Assembly (NCBI GenBank): GCA_963995505.1
Contig: OZ023183.1
Span: 18,472,671 to 18,536,670 of the forward strand
Direction: 5' to 3'
From: Hypericum androsaemum
Lineage: Eukaryota; Streptophyta; Magnoliopsida; Malpighiales; Hypericaceae
DNA: 64,000 nt
The position numbers and the translations under genes are program-made. A model generated the notes under the pieces. That model did no database searches. It saw only the letters and a list, made by a program, of their open reading frames with translations, and had not been told where the DNA came from. Shown piece after piece: positions 37,268 to 49,500 of the stretch; position 1 is the first letter of the stretch; every line of letters begins with the position of its first letter.

Positions 37268-38362
37268 ATAAAATTACTTTAGTACCATGTGATAAAAAAT
37301 TCATCAATCGAGTCAAACCTCACCCAATTTACATCATTTAGGTCCACGGACAGCTACCCGAAATTGCCCGGACAACTGGACATGCCACGTCATCAAATCT
37401 AATGACGTGGCATCTCCACCTTCTCCTCTAATTTTCCCCCTCTCTTCTTCTTCTTCTTCTTCTTCTTCTTCTTCCTCCTCCTCCTCCTCCTCCTAAAACC
37501 GAAGTGATCGGAGGCCAAGAATCTGAAAGACGTGAACCTGTTCATGAAGATGGACGTGTACGTGGCTCGCTTACCCCGTTGCCGCCACTTGAACCTCTAC
37601 GGCAGTTATGCGGCTCCACCGCCACCGGCCCTGGCATATCCCAACTGGTACCCAGCTCAGCTACCTGTCGCCGCCGTCGCAGAGGTACCTGGCCCAACAG
37701 CCGCCCGAAAAGAGCAATAACGGGGCAAAGATTGCGATGAGGATTGGTGCCAACATACTCGGTCGGCTTCTCATCGGGGATATGGTGTCCGATGTTGGAG
37801 AAATGAAAGCGTACGATGCCGATTTTCCAATGATGGCTTTAGGGGAGGACGGCGGCATCAGCGAGCGTGATTGCGATGGTGCCGAGGAGGTCGCGGGAGA
37901 GGGGGTTGGTGGCTGAGGAAGAGATGCGGGAGAGGTCTGTTAAGTGGGATTGGAGCTGGGCCAGCCTCGGGGATGATCTCCTCGAGGAGCGTCGTTATGA
38001 GGGGTGGGCTTCGGGACATTGATGTCACCTTCAATGGCTCCCGAGCCAACATTGAAAATGGTGGCCAGGCCAGGCAAGGGGTGGTCCCGGTCCTCTAGGA
38101 GGAGGAGGAAGAAGAAGAAGAAGAAGAAGAATAAGGAGGAGGAGAGAGAGGGGAAAAGGAGAGGAGAAGGTGGAGATGTCACATCATCAGATTTGATGAC
38201 GTGGCTGGTCCAGTTGGCCGTGCAAGGTCCGGGCAAGTTCGGGTAGCTGCCCGTGGACCTAAGTGATGTAAATTGATAAGGTTTGACTCGATTGATAGAT
38301 TTTTTACCACATGGTACTTAAGTAATTTTTGATAATACTACAGAGTACTAAAATTGACTTTT
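37268..38362. mobile_element. TIR element with captured gene fragments (Pack-type)
   Basis: Long terminal inverted repeats of about 230 bp (about 37268-37497 and 38098-38362) enclose GC-rich DNA quite unlike the AT-rich surroundings. Arms share 'tcaatcgagtcaaacc', 'acatcacttaggtccac' or its variant, 'cacgtcatcaaatct', and end in CTT/CCT microsatellite runs. The interior carries pieces of an SRC2-like C2-domain gene. The arm family also forms the MITE at 13487-13757. No transposase. MULE is one plausible superfamily, but no clear 9-bp target duplication is seen. Confidence 0.8.
37508..37850 (+). pseudogene. Captured fragments of an SRC2-like C2-domain gene
   Basis: In one frame the DNA reads 'EAKNLKDVNLFMKMDVYV', the opening of the C2 domain in plant SRC2-type proteins. 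It is followed by a Tyr/Pro-rich stretch ('YAAPPPPALAYPNWYPAQ'). In another frame it reads 'LLIGDMVSDVGEMKAYDA', the characteristic SRC2 C-terminus. Most of the C2 domain is missing and a frame change lies between the parts. SRC2 proteins are cold-induced, membrane-trafficking C2 proteins. Here only fragments remain within a transposable element. Confidence 0.75.
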
Positions 38363-40942
38363 CTCTAAAATGTTCAACTCGTTACAAATAGTTGGTTTTA
38401 ATCACGGATGTGTTTCAAAATTTGAACTCGAAACTTTTCAAAAATATGGACGACTAATTATTCAAAATCCTTGCCCGCCCCTTCTAAATTTGGAATTGCC
38501 TCTTCGAGGGAAGCAGAGACCGCCACGAACGTAAATTAAACAAACCCCCTTATAGCTGCTGGCTAAGCATTAAATCGTTTGACCCAAATTAATTAGGAGT
38601 TACCTTTTAAAAAACACTTTCAAAGAAAATTAATTAGGAGTGAATCCAATCTGATTTATATTAATAAATTTTAGACATTCCAACTTCCAAGAGAGGAAAG
38701 AACAAGAAGGCAAGGGTATACATGGCCATACATAAGTAGCAAGGAGAGGGTACGAATTAGCAAATGGGAATTATGGCAGATCGCACCAACTTCCTACCGG
38801 TTTATGGGGATAATTAGATAAGTTTGCCGCTAACAAACACTTCAATCAATTGGCGGCTTAATAAGATGTCTCGAGTTTGAGTACCTGTCAACATAGCAGT
38901 GTTATACTTGTTGGGAGAGTGTTACATTTCGAATGGCATACTCAGCTCAAATATGGATCAGCTAGCGCGGAATATCAAATTGTATGAACAAAAAAAATTA
39001 AGTTTTCCGGCAAGAAAGTCAATGCTAAATTGCATGAAATTTCTCTTGGCGTGACGATGGTCTATTTGATTATATGTGCAATAATATGAACGTCACAGTA
39101 TTATTTATTGGAAATTGGGAAGAAGATATGCCTATTTAATATAGTCCGAGTATATGAGAAGATATGCCAAGGGTAAAGGGGCATTTGTGAGAAAATGTAT
39201 CCAGCTGCCAGCTTATTCTAATTGTGTTTTTTAGGGATGATTGTGGTTTTCAATAGAAGCACGGGTGTGTAAGATATCTTGGTGCAACAAAGAACGGGGT
39301 GCCTAGTTAGTTGGCTAAGAAAATGCATATGTATTTTTACCCGTTAAAATTTGAATTAGTCAAACTCTAGATATATGAATATCAATTTCTATGAAACAAA
39401 AAAGAAAGTGCATGTCTAAACCAATGGGCTGTAAATAAGTTGTTAATGAGGTATTCGGCAATAAGTGTCGGCATTATGAAAATTGTTGCTTTTTAGTCTT
39501 ACACGATTATGTCCGAATAGTCGACTTCATGGATCTATGAGATATCGGTTAATTAATGCATAACTCAACATCATAGATCTATGAGATATCTTTTAATTAA
39601 TGCATAATTCAATATCATAGTGTAATACACGTATACTCTTTTAATAACCTATAAATATTTGGATTGAGTGATGAATTTATTTTATTTTAATTGATATATT
39701 TTGAGTCCGAACAATTAGAAAATATACATATATTAGATATTTGTAAAATTTTTGACACATTTTAAAGTTTTACCCAACTCATAACTAATTAGTCAATTCA
39801 ATAATATTCCAAAATAGTATGCTCTTTCGAATACTCTTATCCGGTGGATCTATCTTTGGAAGAGGACAAAACAAAACCGGTCGATCACATTTGGAGAGAG
39901 ACACTGGCCATATTCATTGACGATCACCAATCCCACCAAGAAATACACCAAATGTCCAAAAGAGGCAGGTTCTGGATCTCATCCATTAGTATTTTTATGG
40001 GTAATTGAGACACCTGTTGGACAAGGGTAGACCCTATTTTCTGGGCTATGATTGCCCTTACACTGTAATTGGAAGCAAAGCAATAAAAGATATCCTCCCG
40101 CGCGTATTGGCGTATTCATCTAATTTGGATGACCAACCGACTTGTGACATCCGGCGTCCTGTCACCGGTGCCCCTTCGTGCTTATTTTATTAAGGCATCT
40201 TTGGTTCTATAATAGTAACGTGAACAAGGTTGTATCAAGCAACTTTACCTTAAAAAAATAGTTGTAAATAATAAATATACCAGTAATTTCTCGACTGCAA
40301 CCCTGCACTACCATGCGAGGGGATTTTCTATGTCGGTAGGTTGTAATATTTTTACTATTAATAAAGGAAGTTTACTTATAAAAATAACAATAATAGTGGG
40401 AACAAGGTGGAAATGAATTGATAGCAATAAAAAGAGGACATTTCGTTTTTATACCGAAATTCAGAGATTGTTAGGTCGGTGATCAATAGTGTTGACGATC
40501 AGTTTCACTTGTTAGATGAAAAAGTTCATCTGACTGAATTAACTATTTTAGATCTAATTGATCGAAAAATATATATTTTAAATAGTTTGGATAGTTGTCA
40601 TATTAAAATTTATTAAATTAAGATTTTGGTAATTCCAAATAATATTATTGTGATATTTAGAATTATTTGACATTTTAATGATAAATATAATTAATAATAG
40701 AACTATTTAAAAAATGACTAAACTGACGATCCACCCAATCGAATCATTCGAACCCGAATACAGAGAGTAGATTGGTTACTTCTATTTTTTTTACAAAACA
40801 TTTGAATTTATACAATGGAACAGAGTAAATTAGTCAGATACAATTTATAATGTATTTTCGTCTAATGGTACGTGTAAGTGGATATCTCTTCATGCATCCC
40901 TACGGTGGAATTTTCGTTACTAATCAACTACCAGACGCTTCG
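38363..40942. other. AT-rich intergenic DNA, no gene recognised
   Basis: Only short ORFs occur. A moderately GC-richer patch near 39840-40190 contains a 62-codon ORF (40005-40193) with no family resemblance. Possibly degraded transposon or gene fragments. Confidence 0.4.
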
Positions 40943-40947
40943 TTTTA

Positions 40948-41230
40948 TGTTGGGATGACGAGAAATAGGAAAGACTTATTTTCTATTTTTATTCCTATTC
41001 TGATTAGGTTTTGGACTCCTAATCCGACCTAGATAGGTTACTTGTACACCAAGAGTTTGTCTTTATATAAAGACATGTTATCCTAAGGTTTTTTGTAAAG
41101 CTTTGTGACTTGGATCTATCAATAAAATTTCTCCTTTCTCACCGTGGATGTAGGCACTAGGCCGAACCACGTTATCTCTTGTGTCCGTGTTCTTTGCGCG
41201 TTTTGTTCTCTAGTTGCTGAATTCATAACA
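40948..41230 (+). repeat. 5' LTR of gag-only Copia copy 2
   Basis: Pairs with 43154-43428. Contains 'tatataaag' (TATA-like) and 'aataaaattt' (poly-A signal-like). Confidence 0.9.
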
Positions 41231-41259
41231 ATTGGTATCAAGAGCTTGGGTTGGAGGAT

Positions 41260-42570
41260 GACGGACGGCGCGAAGTTTGCTCTTGTGAAGTTCGATGGTT
41301 CTTCGAATTTTGGGTTATGCAAAGGCGTGTCAAGGATCTCCTCGTGCAACAAGAGATGGTCATCGCACTCTCGGAGAAGAAGCCCGAGAAGATGGAGGAG
41401 CAAGAGTGAAAAGAGATGGGGGCCAAGGCGGTGGCGATAATTCGCTTGTGCTTGGCAGATGATGTGATGTATCACGTCATGGATGAGGAGTCACCAGCTG
41501 AGGTATGAAAGAAATTGGAGGTAAGGTATATGTCTAAGTCTTTGTCGAACAAGCTTTATCTTAAGCAAAGATTGTACGGGCTCAAGATGAAGGAGGGCTC
41601 GAATTTGAGCCAACACATTAATAGTTTCAGTCAACTTGTGAGCGACTTGAGAAAGGTTGATGTGAAGTTCGAGGAAGAAGACAAGGCATTGTTGCTGCTG
41701 AATTCTTTAACTAGCTCCTACGAAAATTTGGTTACAACTCTAACTTGGAAGAAGGAGTCCCTGGTGTTGGAAGATATCACAAGTGCTCTGCGAGGGTTTC
41801 ATCAAAGAAGAAAAATTGGCGATGAACAAGCAGAAGGGCTAGTTGTGAGGGGTAGCCATGGTGATCGTAGTGGGGCAAAAGACAGGAATGGATCCAAGTC
41901 GTGGTCAAGGAGGTTCAAGGGAAATTGCTTCGAGTGCGGAGAAAAAGGGCACGTGAAGAAGGATTGTCCAAAAAGAACTCGGGATCACGAGGAAAAAGGA
42001 TCAGGTTTCGTGAATGTGGCCTCACATTCGGACGGGTCGGATGGTGATCTTCTTTCTGTTTTGTCAAGTCCAAAGCATTCTGATTCCTGGATTTTGGATA
42101 GCGCTTGCTCTTTCCACATGACGCCCAAGAGAGGGTGGTTCGACACCTACAAGTTTGTTGATTCAGGTATGGTGACTATGGATGATGGTTCTAATTACAG
42201 AATTGCTGGCATATGTGATATCCAAATCAAAATGTGGGATGGTGTTGAGAGAAAATTATGTGGGGTTAGGCATGTTCCGAAGTTGGAGAGGAATTTGATC
42301 TCGTTAGGAGCCTTAGATTATAGTGGGTACAACTATAATGTTGTAGGCGGGCTAATGGAGGTGGAGAAGGATGCTGTGGTAGTGATGAAGGATGATAGGA
42401 ATGCTAGGAACACCTATAGGTTAGTGGGAAACACGGTTGTAGGTGGAGTCACATCGTTGGGTTCCGATAGAGGGGAGAAAAGTTCTTGTATGATGGAGCG
42501 AAAGCTTGACATGAATGGTTTGAGTGGAGTTGGGATTCGCGGAGACAAAGTTAGCAAGTTCCCGCTATGA
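41260..42570 (+). pseudogene. Copia Gag plus protease stub, frameshifted
   Basis: Gag starts at ATG 41260 as in copy 1. A one-base loss near 41320 shifts the frame, and a TGA appears near 41407. From 41515 the frame is open to 42570 and includes the intact knuckle 'CFECGEKGHVKKDC'. It then reads through the Trp codon that is a stop in copy 1 into a protease-like stub 'WILDSACSFHMT'. The catalytic Asp is present, but the usual Gly-Ala after Asp-Ser is Ala-Cys. No integrase or reverse transcriptase. Confidence 0.85.
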
Positions 42571-43153
42571 TTGTCTAAAGAGACGTGCACGTCAAAGATG
42601 TTAGGTAGGTTTTGCGTGGGGAATGCGAAGCCGTTGGTAGCACCACGGGCAAATTGGGTATCTCACTGAAGGCCGAACAGTGGAGTTCGTGACATGTCGA
42701 GGATTCTACTTGGTGGAACAAAAGGTTGCCATTTATATGCTATGGCAAGTAGCATTGGTTTGAGATAAAAAGGTCCAACAGAAGAGCGGTTTGAGGTTGT
42801 GGAGCATAGGGTTGATCAAAAAATAGAGGATACCTCTATTGGTCGCAAGGTTGCTTCAGAAAGTGGACTCGCTAGTTGGGGTTCGATAGAGGTTGGAGGG
42901 AATAGGCCAAGCAAGCTCAGAAGCTCGAGTTTGGGGGCTGGCTCCAAGTGATTGAACAAAAGGTGAGAAGAAAGTTGAGATGGTCTTATTGATGCAGTTA
43001 TCTATGGTCCGAGATGGAATCGGTGGAGTCGGATTGGTTTTGCAAGATCTCATGGTTCTTCATGGGGCGGTGTTTTGTCAAGGTGGAGTTTGTTGAAGTT
43101 CGGGTGGAGCTTCATGGTTCTTCCACGAGATGATTTCTCGCCAAGGTGGAGAT

Positions 43154-43428
43154 TGTTGGGATGGCGAGAAATAGGAAAGACTTATTTCCTATTCCTATTC
43201 TGACTAGGATTTGGACTCCTAATCTGACCTAGATAGGTTACTTGTACACCAAGGGTTTGTCTCTATATAAAGACATGTTACCTAGGTTTTTTGTATAGTT
43301 TTGTGACTTGGATCTATCAATAAAATTTCTCCTTTCTCACCATGGACGTAGGCACTAGGCCGAACCACGTTATCTCTTGTGTCCGTATTATTTGCACATT
43401 TTGTTCTCTAGTTACTGAATTCATAACA
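43154..43428 (+). repeat. 3' LTR of gag-only Copia copy 2
   Basis: Preceded by 'aaggtggagat', a probable polypurine tract, and followed by the target duplication 'tttta'. Confidence 0.9.
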
Positions 43429-43433
43429 TTTTA

Positions 43434-44349
43434 TGTCTTTATTAGAGGTCAATGGGTGGTGTATTGGATCACACGTGTCACCTCGCAAATGATTTTGGTA
43501 ATAGAATATCATCGTTTTAAAAAGCCCGAGAACCCTGTGTCACGTACATAGCACAAGATCTATTAGCACAAGATCCAATAGAATTTAAAGGCCGCCTGCT
43601 GATAAAAATTTGCAGACACCTGTGTTCTTGTCCGGTACGTGTCGCGATGCGATTCGCCGAGGAGTCATCGTCAAGCATAATGAATGCGTCATTTTCCTCT
43701 TATGGTTCTTCCAAGTATTGAAGCTCGGAGTAGTGCTTGTGGTTAGTTGATAGCGAGTGAACTGGATATGGGAAATTTGCATATTTTAGGAAGCGGGTTA
43801 TAGTTGATAGAAGTTATAACAAATGATAGAAGATGTATAGAGAAGAGTAAATGAAAACGTTGATTGATCTGGAGTTTATTAGCTTTGTCAACGTGTCATG
43901 ACACAAGAGTTGTGTTACCAACAACAGATTACATAATAAATTCACTTTAATATCATGTTGGAATCTAAGATATTCAACCCAAGTTCAATAAATATAAACT
44001 CACTACACTGGGAAGTTGCAACTAACGATACAAATCCGACAGTTTCAAATTACAATTGAAGAATCGCGACTAAAATTATGAACTTGTGAAGTTTTTTTTT
44101 TTGTATAATATAAAAGCCCTCGACTCACTGTATTTTAATAATAATAAAAAATTATGCTCATCGCCTGATGCTTCTGGATTCCCTGCAGCACGGGCGAATA
44201 TATGAGAAAGGTGGGCTTTTTAACTTATAATTGGAACTTTTCGAAAGTCCAACGAACCCGTTAGGCTTTATGATATTATAGGCCCGGTCCAAGAAAAGAA
44301 CAGAGACAGAGACAAATATCCTAACCAGCTCGGGAATTCGAGCATGTAT
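43434..44349. other. Intergenic DNA, no gene seen
   Basis: AT-rich with short ORFs only. Nothing recognisable. Confidence 0.45.
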
Positions 44350-44860
44350 TCCCTTTTTTTTTTGAAAAGTTGATTTTATTAAAAGTGGTATACTGTAGCA
44401 AGTAATTACAAAGGCACCAAGGCCTCCCAAAACCCACAGACGAACATCACTGTCCCGAAAGCCACAGTTAGACCTCCCAGGAACTTAATGAATCCAGGTA
44501 GAGGGAGAGGTCCTGACCACCAAAAACATTGGACGTCCCAGACCAGAACATCCATTCACAAGCACGCGACAAGTTAGAATGTCGGAAAAATTCCTGGTTG
44601 CAATTTGTAGCCTGAAAGGTCATACAATTCCGCTGCTCAATTGCCTTCGCGAAAACATTCTTGGAGCCATACATGCAGTAGTTTTATACACAATTACGTA
44701 GAAGTTAGCAAGTTTTTTTTTGGAAACAGAGTGGCAAATCCCGATATATAAATACGAAACTAAAACAAGTACATCATAAACTCAAGTAAGCATCCTATCC
44801 GCGACCCAGACTCCTAAATAAAAGGTCCTTTTGACTCATCATCATGATGGCCACTACTAC
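44350..44860 (-). mobile_element. Reversed retroposon tails
   Basis: Two T-runs (about 44354-44364 and 44715-44723) each start a stretch that, read on minus, ends in an A-tail. The first covers about 44350-44690, the second starts at 44715 and carries 'tatataaatacg', shared with 34310-34330. No protein is readable. This DNA lies directly 3' of the DCL-like last exon. Confidence 0.4.
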
Positions 44861-44862
44861 TC

Positions 44863-45057
44863 CTAGATGACGCGGAATTCCCTCTTTCGAAGTTGCGGCC
44901 AGTTGAAATGCTTGAGAATAAAGCTTTCTGCATAAAGCGGATAGTTCTTCCTGATGAAACTCTTTATGCATTTCCAGTAAGAGAAGTCAACCAACGGTCC
45001 GTCTTTTCGAACAATAAACAAGCATCTTGATGTGTCGAAATCTGGATGGTTACCAAC
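44863..45057 (-). pseudogene. DCL: DCL-like (DUF3223) gene, last exon, separated from its partner exon
   Basis: The exon follows an acceptor ('attccacag' on minus) and reads 'FDTSRCLFIVRKDG', 'VDFSYWKCIKSFIRKNYPLY' and a C-terminal basic tail to a stop at 44863. These are signatures of the DCL domain (DEFECTIVE CHLOROPLASTS AND LEAVES), found in plastid rRNA-maturation proteins and at the C-terminus of the Pol V largest subunit. The preceding exon expected upstream on minus is instead on the plus strand at 51050-51164. The gene is split by a Copia insertion and an inversion, so it cannot make the normal protein from this locus. Confidence 0.75.
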
Positions 45058-45220
45058 CTGTGGAATAAAAAAGGTCATGGTAATATGCAAGGATGGTGAA
45101 CTAATGTTGATATGAAGAAACGGAGCAGATGCGTCGCTTTAGGATGCGGAGACGACAACAGTTCACTGTCTAAGGTTCTGCAGAGAACAATCACATGTGA
45201 TATATGGTTTATGTATAGGA

Positions 45221-46553
45221 TGTTGGGTTTTGAATGCATTTTTGAATGCATTTGGCCCAAAGTGGAAAGGCCCAAAGTGGAGGCCCAAAAGGGAAATGAA
45301 TGGGGCAATACCACATTGATTAGAGCAAGGAGGATTTCCTTGTTTATAAGGAATTCCCCTCCTTGCCTCTCAACTTGATTGGCTACCCAAAAGGCTGACC
45401 CACCGCTAGCTGCCTGCGAGGACGGTGCGAAGCACCGTGCGTGTGCGCATGGCGCATTGGACGCAGGTCGCAATGGGCGCTTTGTGGCGCACTTGGCACG
45501 GTCGCGAGGAGCTGGAGGAGCCTTAAGTATTTTGCCCGGGAGACTTCAAGAAGGCCGAAGGAGTGCGAGATCTCCCGCGAAAGGGCGCCAGGCTGCGCCT
45601 GGAAGGGTCCAGAAGCCACCGAAGGGCCACGAGCGCAGCCCGTTGGCCGAGCTGACGCGTCCCTTCGGGGTGGCTGCCTCCCTGCCTCCTCCAGCCTATA
45701 AATAGGCGTGCCCTCCTTGCCATTTCCTCATCCCAGCAACAAAGCATTCTCCAAGCATTTGTTGACTTCTCCTCTTCCCCCGTTCTTCACTTAAAAAAGA
45801 GTCCGAAAGTTCTGGGTATATAAGGGTTCGCTCGAAAGTTTCGAGATACGTGTGCAACGGTCTTGGAAATGCCCTAAACAGTCGTTGTAGCCGGCCAAGT
45901 TCAACGGTACCGAATTTAAGAGGTGGCAACAGAAGATGTTGTTCTACTTGACGACGCTCAACCTGCGCAGCTGCGGAGGGAGCTGCGCAGCTACCGAAGA
46001 GACGAGGAGCTGCGCAGCTACCGAAGCGACGAGGAGCTGCGAGCGCCCTTAGGTTGGCCGCCGAAGAGGCACGACGGGATGGAAAGTCCGGGAGACTTCC
46101 AGAAGGCCGAAGGAGCGCAGCCTGGCGCGCCTGGAAGGGTCCAGAAGCCACCGAAGGGCCACGAGCGCAGCCTGTTGGCCGAGCTGACGCGTCTCTTCGG
46201 GGTGGCTGCCTCCCTGCCTCCTCCAGCCTATAAATAGGCGTGCCCTCCTTGCCATTTCCTCATCCCAGCAACAAAGCATTCTCCGAGCATTTGTTGACTT
46301 CTCCTCTTCCCCCGTTCTTCACTTAGAAAAGAGTCAGAAAGTTCTGGGTATATAAGGGTTCGCCCGAAAGTTTCGAGATACGTGTGCAACGGTCTTGGAA
46401 ACGCCCTAAATAGTTGTTGTAACTTGGGGACGATTGCCGAAGCCCGTACCGCACTGAAATATACGGGGCAATCTCGTCTTACGGAGAAAGTGTCCAACAC
46501 TTGCCTCGACTGAAGAAGATCCTAATCAAGTACACCAACTTCGACAAACAACA
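45221..46553 (+). repeat. 5' LTR of the large Copia element, rearranged
   Basis: Starts 'tgttgggttttgaatgc' right after 'tagga' and ends 'tcgacaaacaaca'. At 1333 bp it is longer than the other LTR (949 bp, 51759-52707). A first LTR copy (45221-45890) stops short of the end, then comes 78 bp of gag, then short tandem repeats, then a second partial LTR copy (about 46030-46553). Both partial copies include the 'ctataaatagg' TATA region. Confidence 0.85.
45891..45968 (+). repeat. Gag fragment embedded in the 5' LTR
   Basis: The bases from 'gccggccaagttcaacggta' to 'ctcaacctg' nearly duplicate 46641-46718, the Gag start region of the same element. It is followed (45969-46040) by about three units of a GC-rich repeat containing 'gaggagctgcgcagctacc'. 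Confidence 0.85.
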
Positions 46554-46581
46554 ATCGTAAGACGAGATTGTGTACTTGAAG

Positions 46582-49500
46582 ATGGCATCGACAAGCTCAG
46601 CACCAGTGCCAGCGGTCCCGGGAACTGTCCACGCCGAAAGGCCGGCCAAGTTCAACGGTACCGAATTTAAGAGGTGGCAACAGAAGATGTTGTTCTACCT
46701 GACGACACTCAACCTGGTCTGATTCCTGAAGGAAGAGGCTCCGAAGGTAGCGAAAAATGAGGCAGATCAACAGAAGATCAACGCCCTCGATGCATGGAGT
46801 CACAGCGACTTCCTATGCCGGAACTACGTCCTGAATGGACTAGACGACACGCTCTACAATATCTACGCAGAAGCTAAGACCGCTAAAGAGCTGTGGAGTT
46901 CACTCGAGAAGAAGTACAAAACGGAGGATGCCGGGACGAAGAAATTCATTGTCGGACGATTCCTCGACTTCAAGATGGTGGACTCCAAGAAGGTCATCGA
47001 CCAAGTGCAAGAGTTGCAGCTGATCCTTCAGGAGATCCAAGCCGAAGGGATGCAACTCAGCGAGTCCTTCCAAGTAGCTGCAATGATCGAGAAGCTCCCC
47101 CCGCTATGGAAGGATTTCAAGAGCTACCTCAAGCACAAGAGGAAGGACATGGGCCTAGAAGACCTGATAGTGAGACTAAGGATCGAGGAAGACAACCGAA
47201 AATCCAAAGTCAAGCAAGGCAAGAACAACTCTGAGACCACCGTGCACCTCGCTGAGGGAAAAAGTGGCAAGAAGAGGAAGAAGTCCGAGGATAAGCAGAA
47301 GGAGCAAAAGCCCAAGAAGAAAAAGATCAAGGGCGACTGCTACAACTTCGAGAAACCCGGACACATGGCTAAGGACTGTCGCCAGCCGAAGAAGGACAAC
47401 CAAGGAAGAGCTAACCTGGCTGAAGACTTGTCCTAGATGGATCTGTCAGCCATAGTATTTGAAGCCAACCTGGTGGATAATCCGAGAGAGTGGTTCGTGG
47501 ACACTGGAGCTACCCGCCACGTCTGCTCGGACAAGGAGATGTTCTCGAACTATATCCCGATCACCGGCCGAAAGCTGTTCATGGGAAACTCTGCAACGTC
47601 CAAGATCGTCGGTTTGGGAAAGGTGGTCCTGAAGCTGACCTCAGGAAAGGAGCTGACCCTCAAGAATGTGCTGCATATCCCGGACATCCGCAAGAACTTA
47701 GTTTCCGGCTCACTGTTAAGCAAAGCCGGTCTTAAGCTTGTATTTGAGGCTGACAAGTTTGTACTGACCAAAGCGGGTCAATTCATAGGAAAGGGTTATC
47801 TAGAAAGAGGGCTATTTAAGATGAATGTAATAACTGTACATCGCACCTTTAACGGTGAAAATAAAGTTAATGCTTCTTCTTACTTGGCCGAGTGTTCTAA
47901 TTTATGGCATGGTAGATTAGGACACGTAAATCTAAACTCGCTAAGAAAGTTAGTAAGTTTAAATTTATTACCGAATCTAGAGTTCAACCCATCCGATAAA
48001 TGTGAAGTATGTGTGGAGGCTAAAATGACCAAAGCACCTTTCCATTCAGTGGAAAGAAGTACTACGCCTTTAGAGTTAATTCATACGGACACTTGCGATA
48101 TGAAACACGTGCAAACTAAAGGCGGGAAGAAATTCTTCATAACGTTTATCGATGATTGCACGAGATACTGTTACGTATATCTCCTAAGGGGCAAAGACGA
48201 AGCTCTTGATGCTTTTAAGAGATATAAGAATGAGGTTGAAAATCAACTCAACTTGAAAATCAAAATGATCCGAAGTGATCGAGGAGGAGAATATGTAGCT
48301 CCGTTTGAGGAACTCTGTCAAGAACATGGCATTATTCATCAGACGACTGCTCCATATTCACCTCAATCGAATGGCGTAGCTGAACGCAAAAATCGAACTC
48401 TTAAGGAAATGATGAACGCTATGTTGATTAGCTCGGGCTTACCCCAGAACATGTGGGGGGAAGCTGTGCTCTCAGCTAACCACATTCTAAACAAATTGCC
48501 ACACAAGAAAAGGGATAAAATCCCATATGAACTATGGAAAGGAAGAAAGCCTTCCTACGGTTACCTTAAAGTGTGGGGGTGCCTAGCAAAGGTCGAAGTA
48601 CCTAAGCCTAAGCAGGTGCGAATAGGACCCAAGACCATTGATTGCATCTTTATCGGATATGCGCAAAATAGTAGTGCTTATCGATTCTTGGTGCATAAAT
48701 CTGAAAACCCTGAGATAAACACAGGAATGGTCATAGAATCAAGGAACGCAATATTTTTTGAAGATAGCTTTCCTAATAAGGAAAGAAAGGAAGCAAGTCC
48801 GAAGAAAAGGGCTCACGAGACTACGCAAGGGTCAAATCAGAAAGATGATGAACCTAGACGTAGTAAACGGACGAAGGTGACCAAATCTTTCGGTCCGGAC
48901 TATCTAACCTATGCGTTAGAAGATGAACCCAGGACAACCCAAGAGGCATTGTCCAGTCCAGATGCTCCTCTCTGGAAGGAAGCTATCAATAGTGAGATAG
49001 AATCCATTATGCAAAACCACACGTGGGAAATCGTGGATCTCCCACTGGGCTGCAAACCTTTGGGATGCAGGTGGATCCTAAAAAGGAAATGCAAAGCTGA
49101 TGGATCAATCGACAAGTACAAAGCTCGATTGGTAGCTAAGGGGTTCAAGCAGAAGGAGGGATATGATTTCTTTGACACGTATTCACTGGTCACAAGAATC
49201 ACATCGATTAGAGTACTAATAGCTGTTGCAGCACTCTATAACCTCGAGATCTACCAAATGGATGTAAAAACAGCTTTCCTAAATGGAGAACTGGAAGAGG
49301 AGATATACATGGAGCAACCTGAAGGGTTTGTGGCTCCCGGTTAAGAGCATAAAGTATGTCGACTAGTCAAGTCACTATACGGGCTAAAACAAGCGCCGAA
49401 ACAGTGGCACGAGAAATTTGACAGAACAATGTTGTCAAATGGATTTAAGATCAATGAGTGCGATAAATGTGTTTACATTAAGGGCACACCTGAAGCTTAC

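Larger units (their letters stand above)
40948..43428 (+). mobile_element. Non-autonomous gag-only Copia element (TR-GAG type), copy 2
   Basis: LTRs at 40948-41230 and 43154-43428 start 'tgttggg' and end 'cataaca'. The 5-bp duplication 'tttta' flanks it (40943-40947 and 43429-43433). The primer site 'tggtatcaagagc' is at 41233. Interior organisation matches copy 1 at 5264-7748: Gag, a protease stub, then about 580 bp without pol. The LTRs differ from copy 1 mainly by short indels near the 5' end. Confidence 0.9.

Noticed and set aside
40005..40193. Possible 62-codon gene in a GC-richer patch
   Set aside because: No conserved motif, no intron structure, and no second ORF nearby that would extend it.
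45379..45705. ORFs on both strands inside the Copia LTR (45379-46237 and 52079-52562)
   Set aside because: They repeat in both LTRs, are GC-rich, and lie in the promoter part of the LTR. No protein family; they are composition artefacts.
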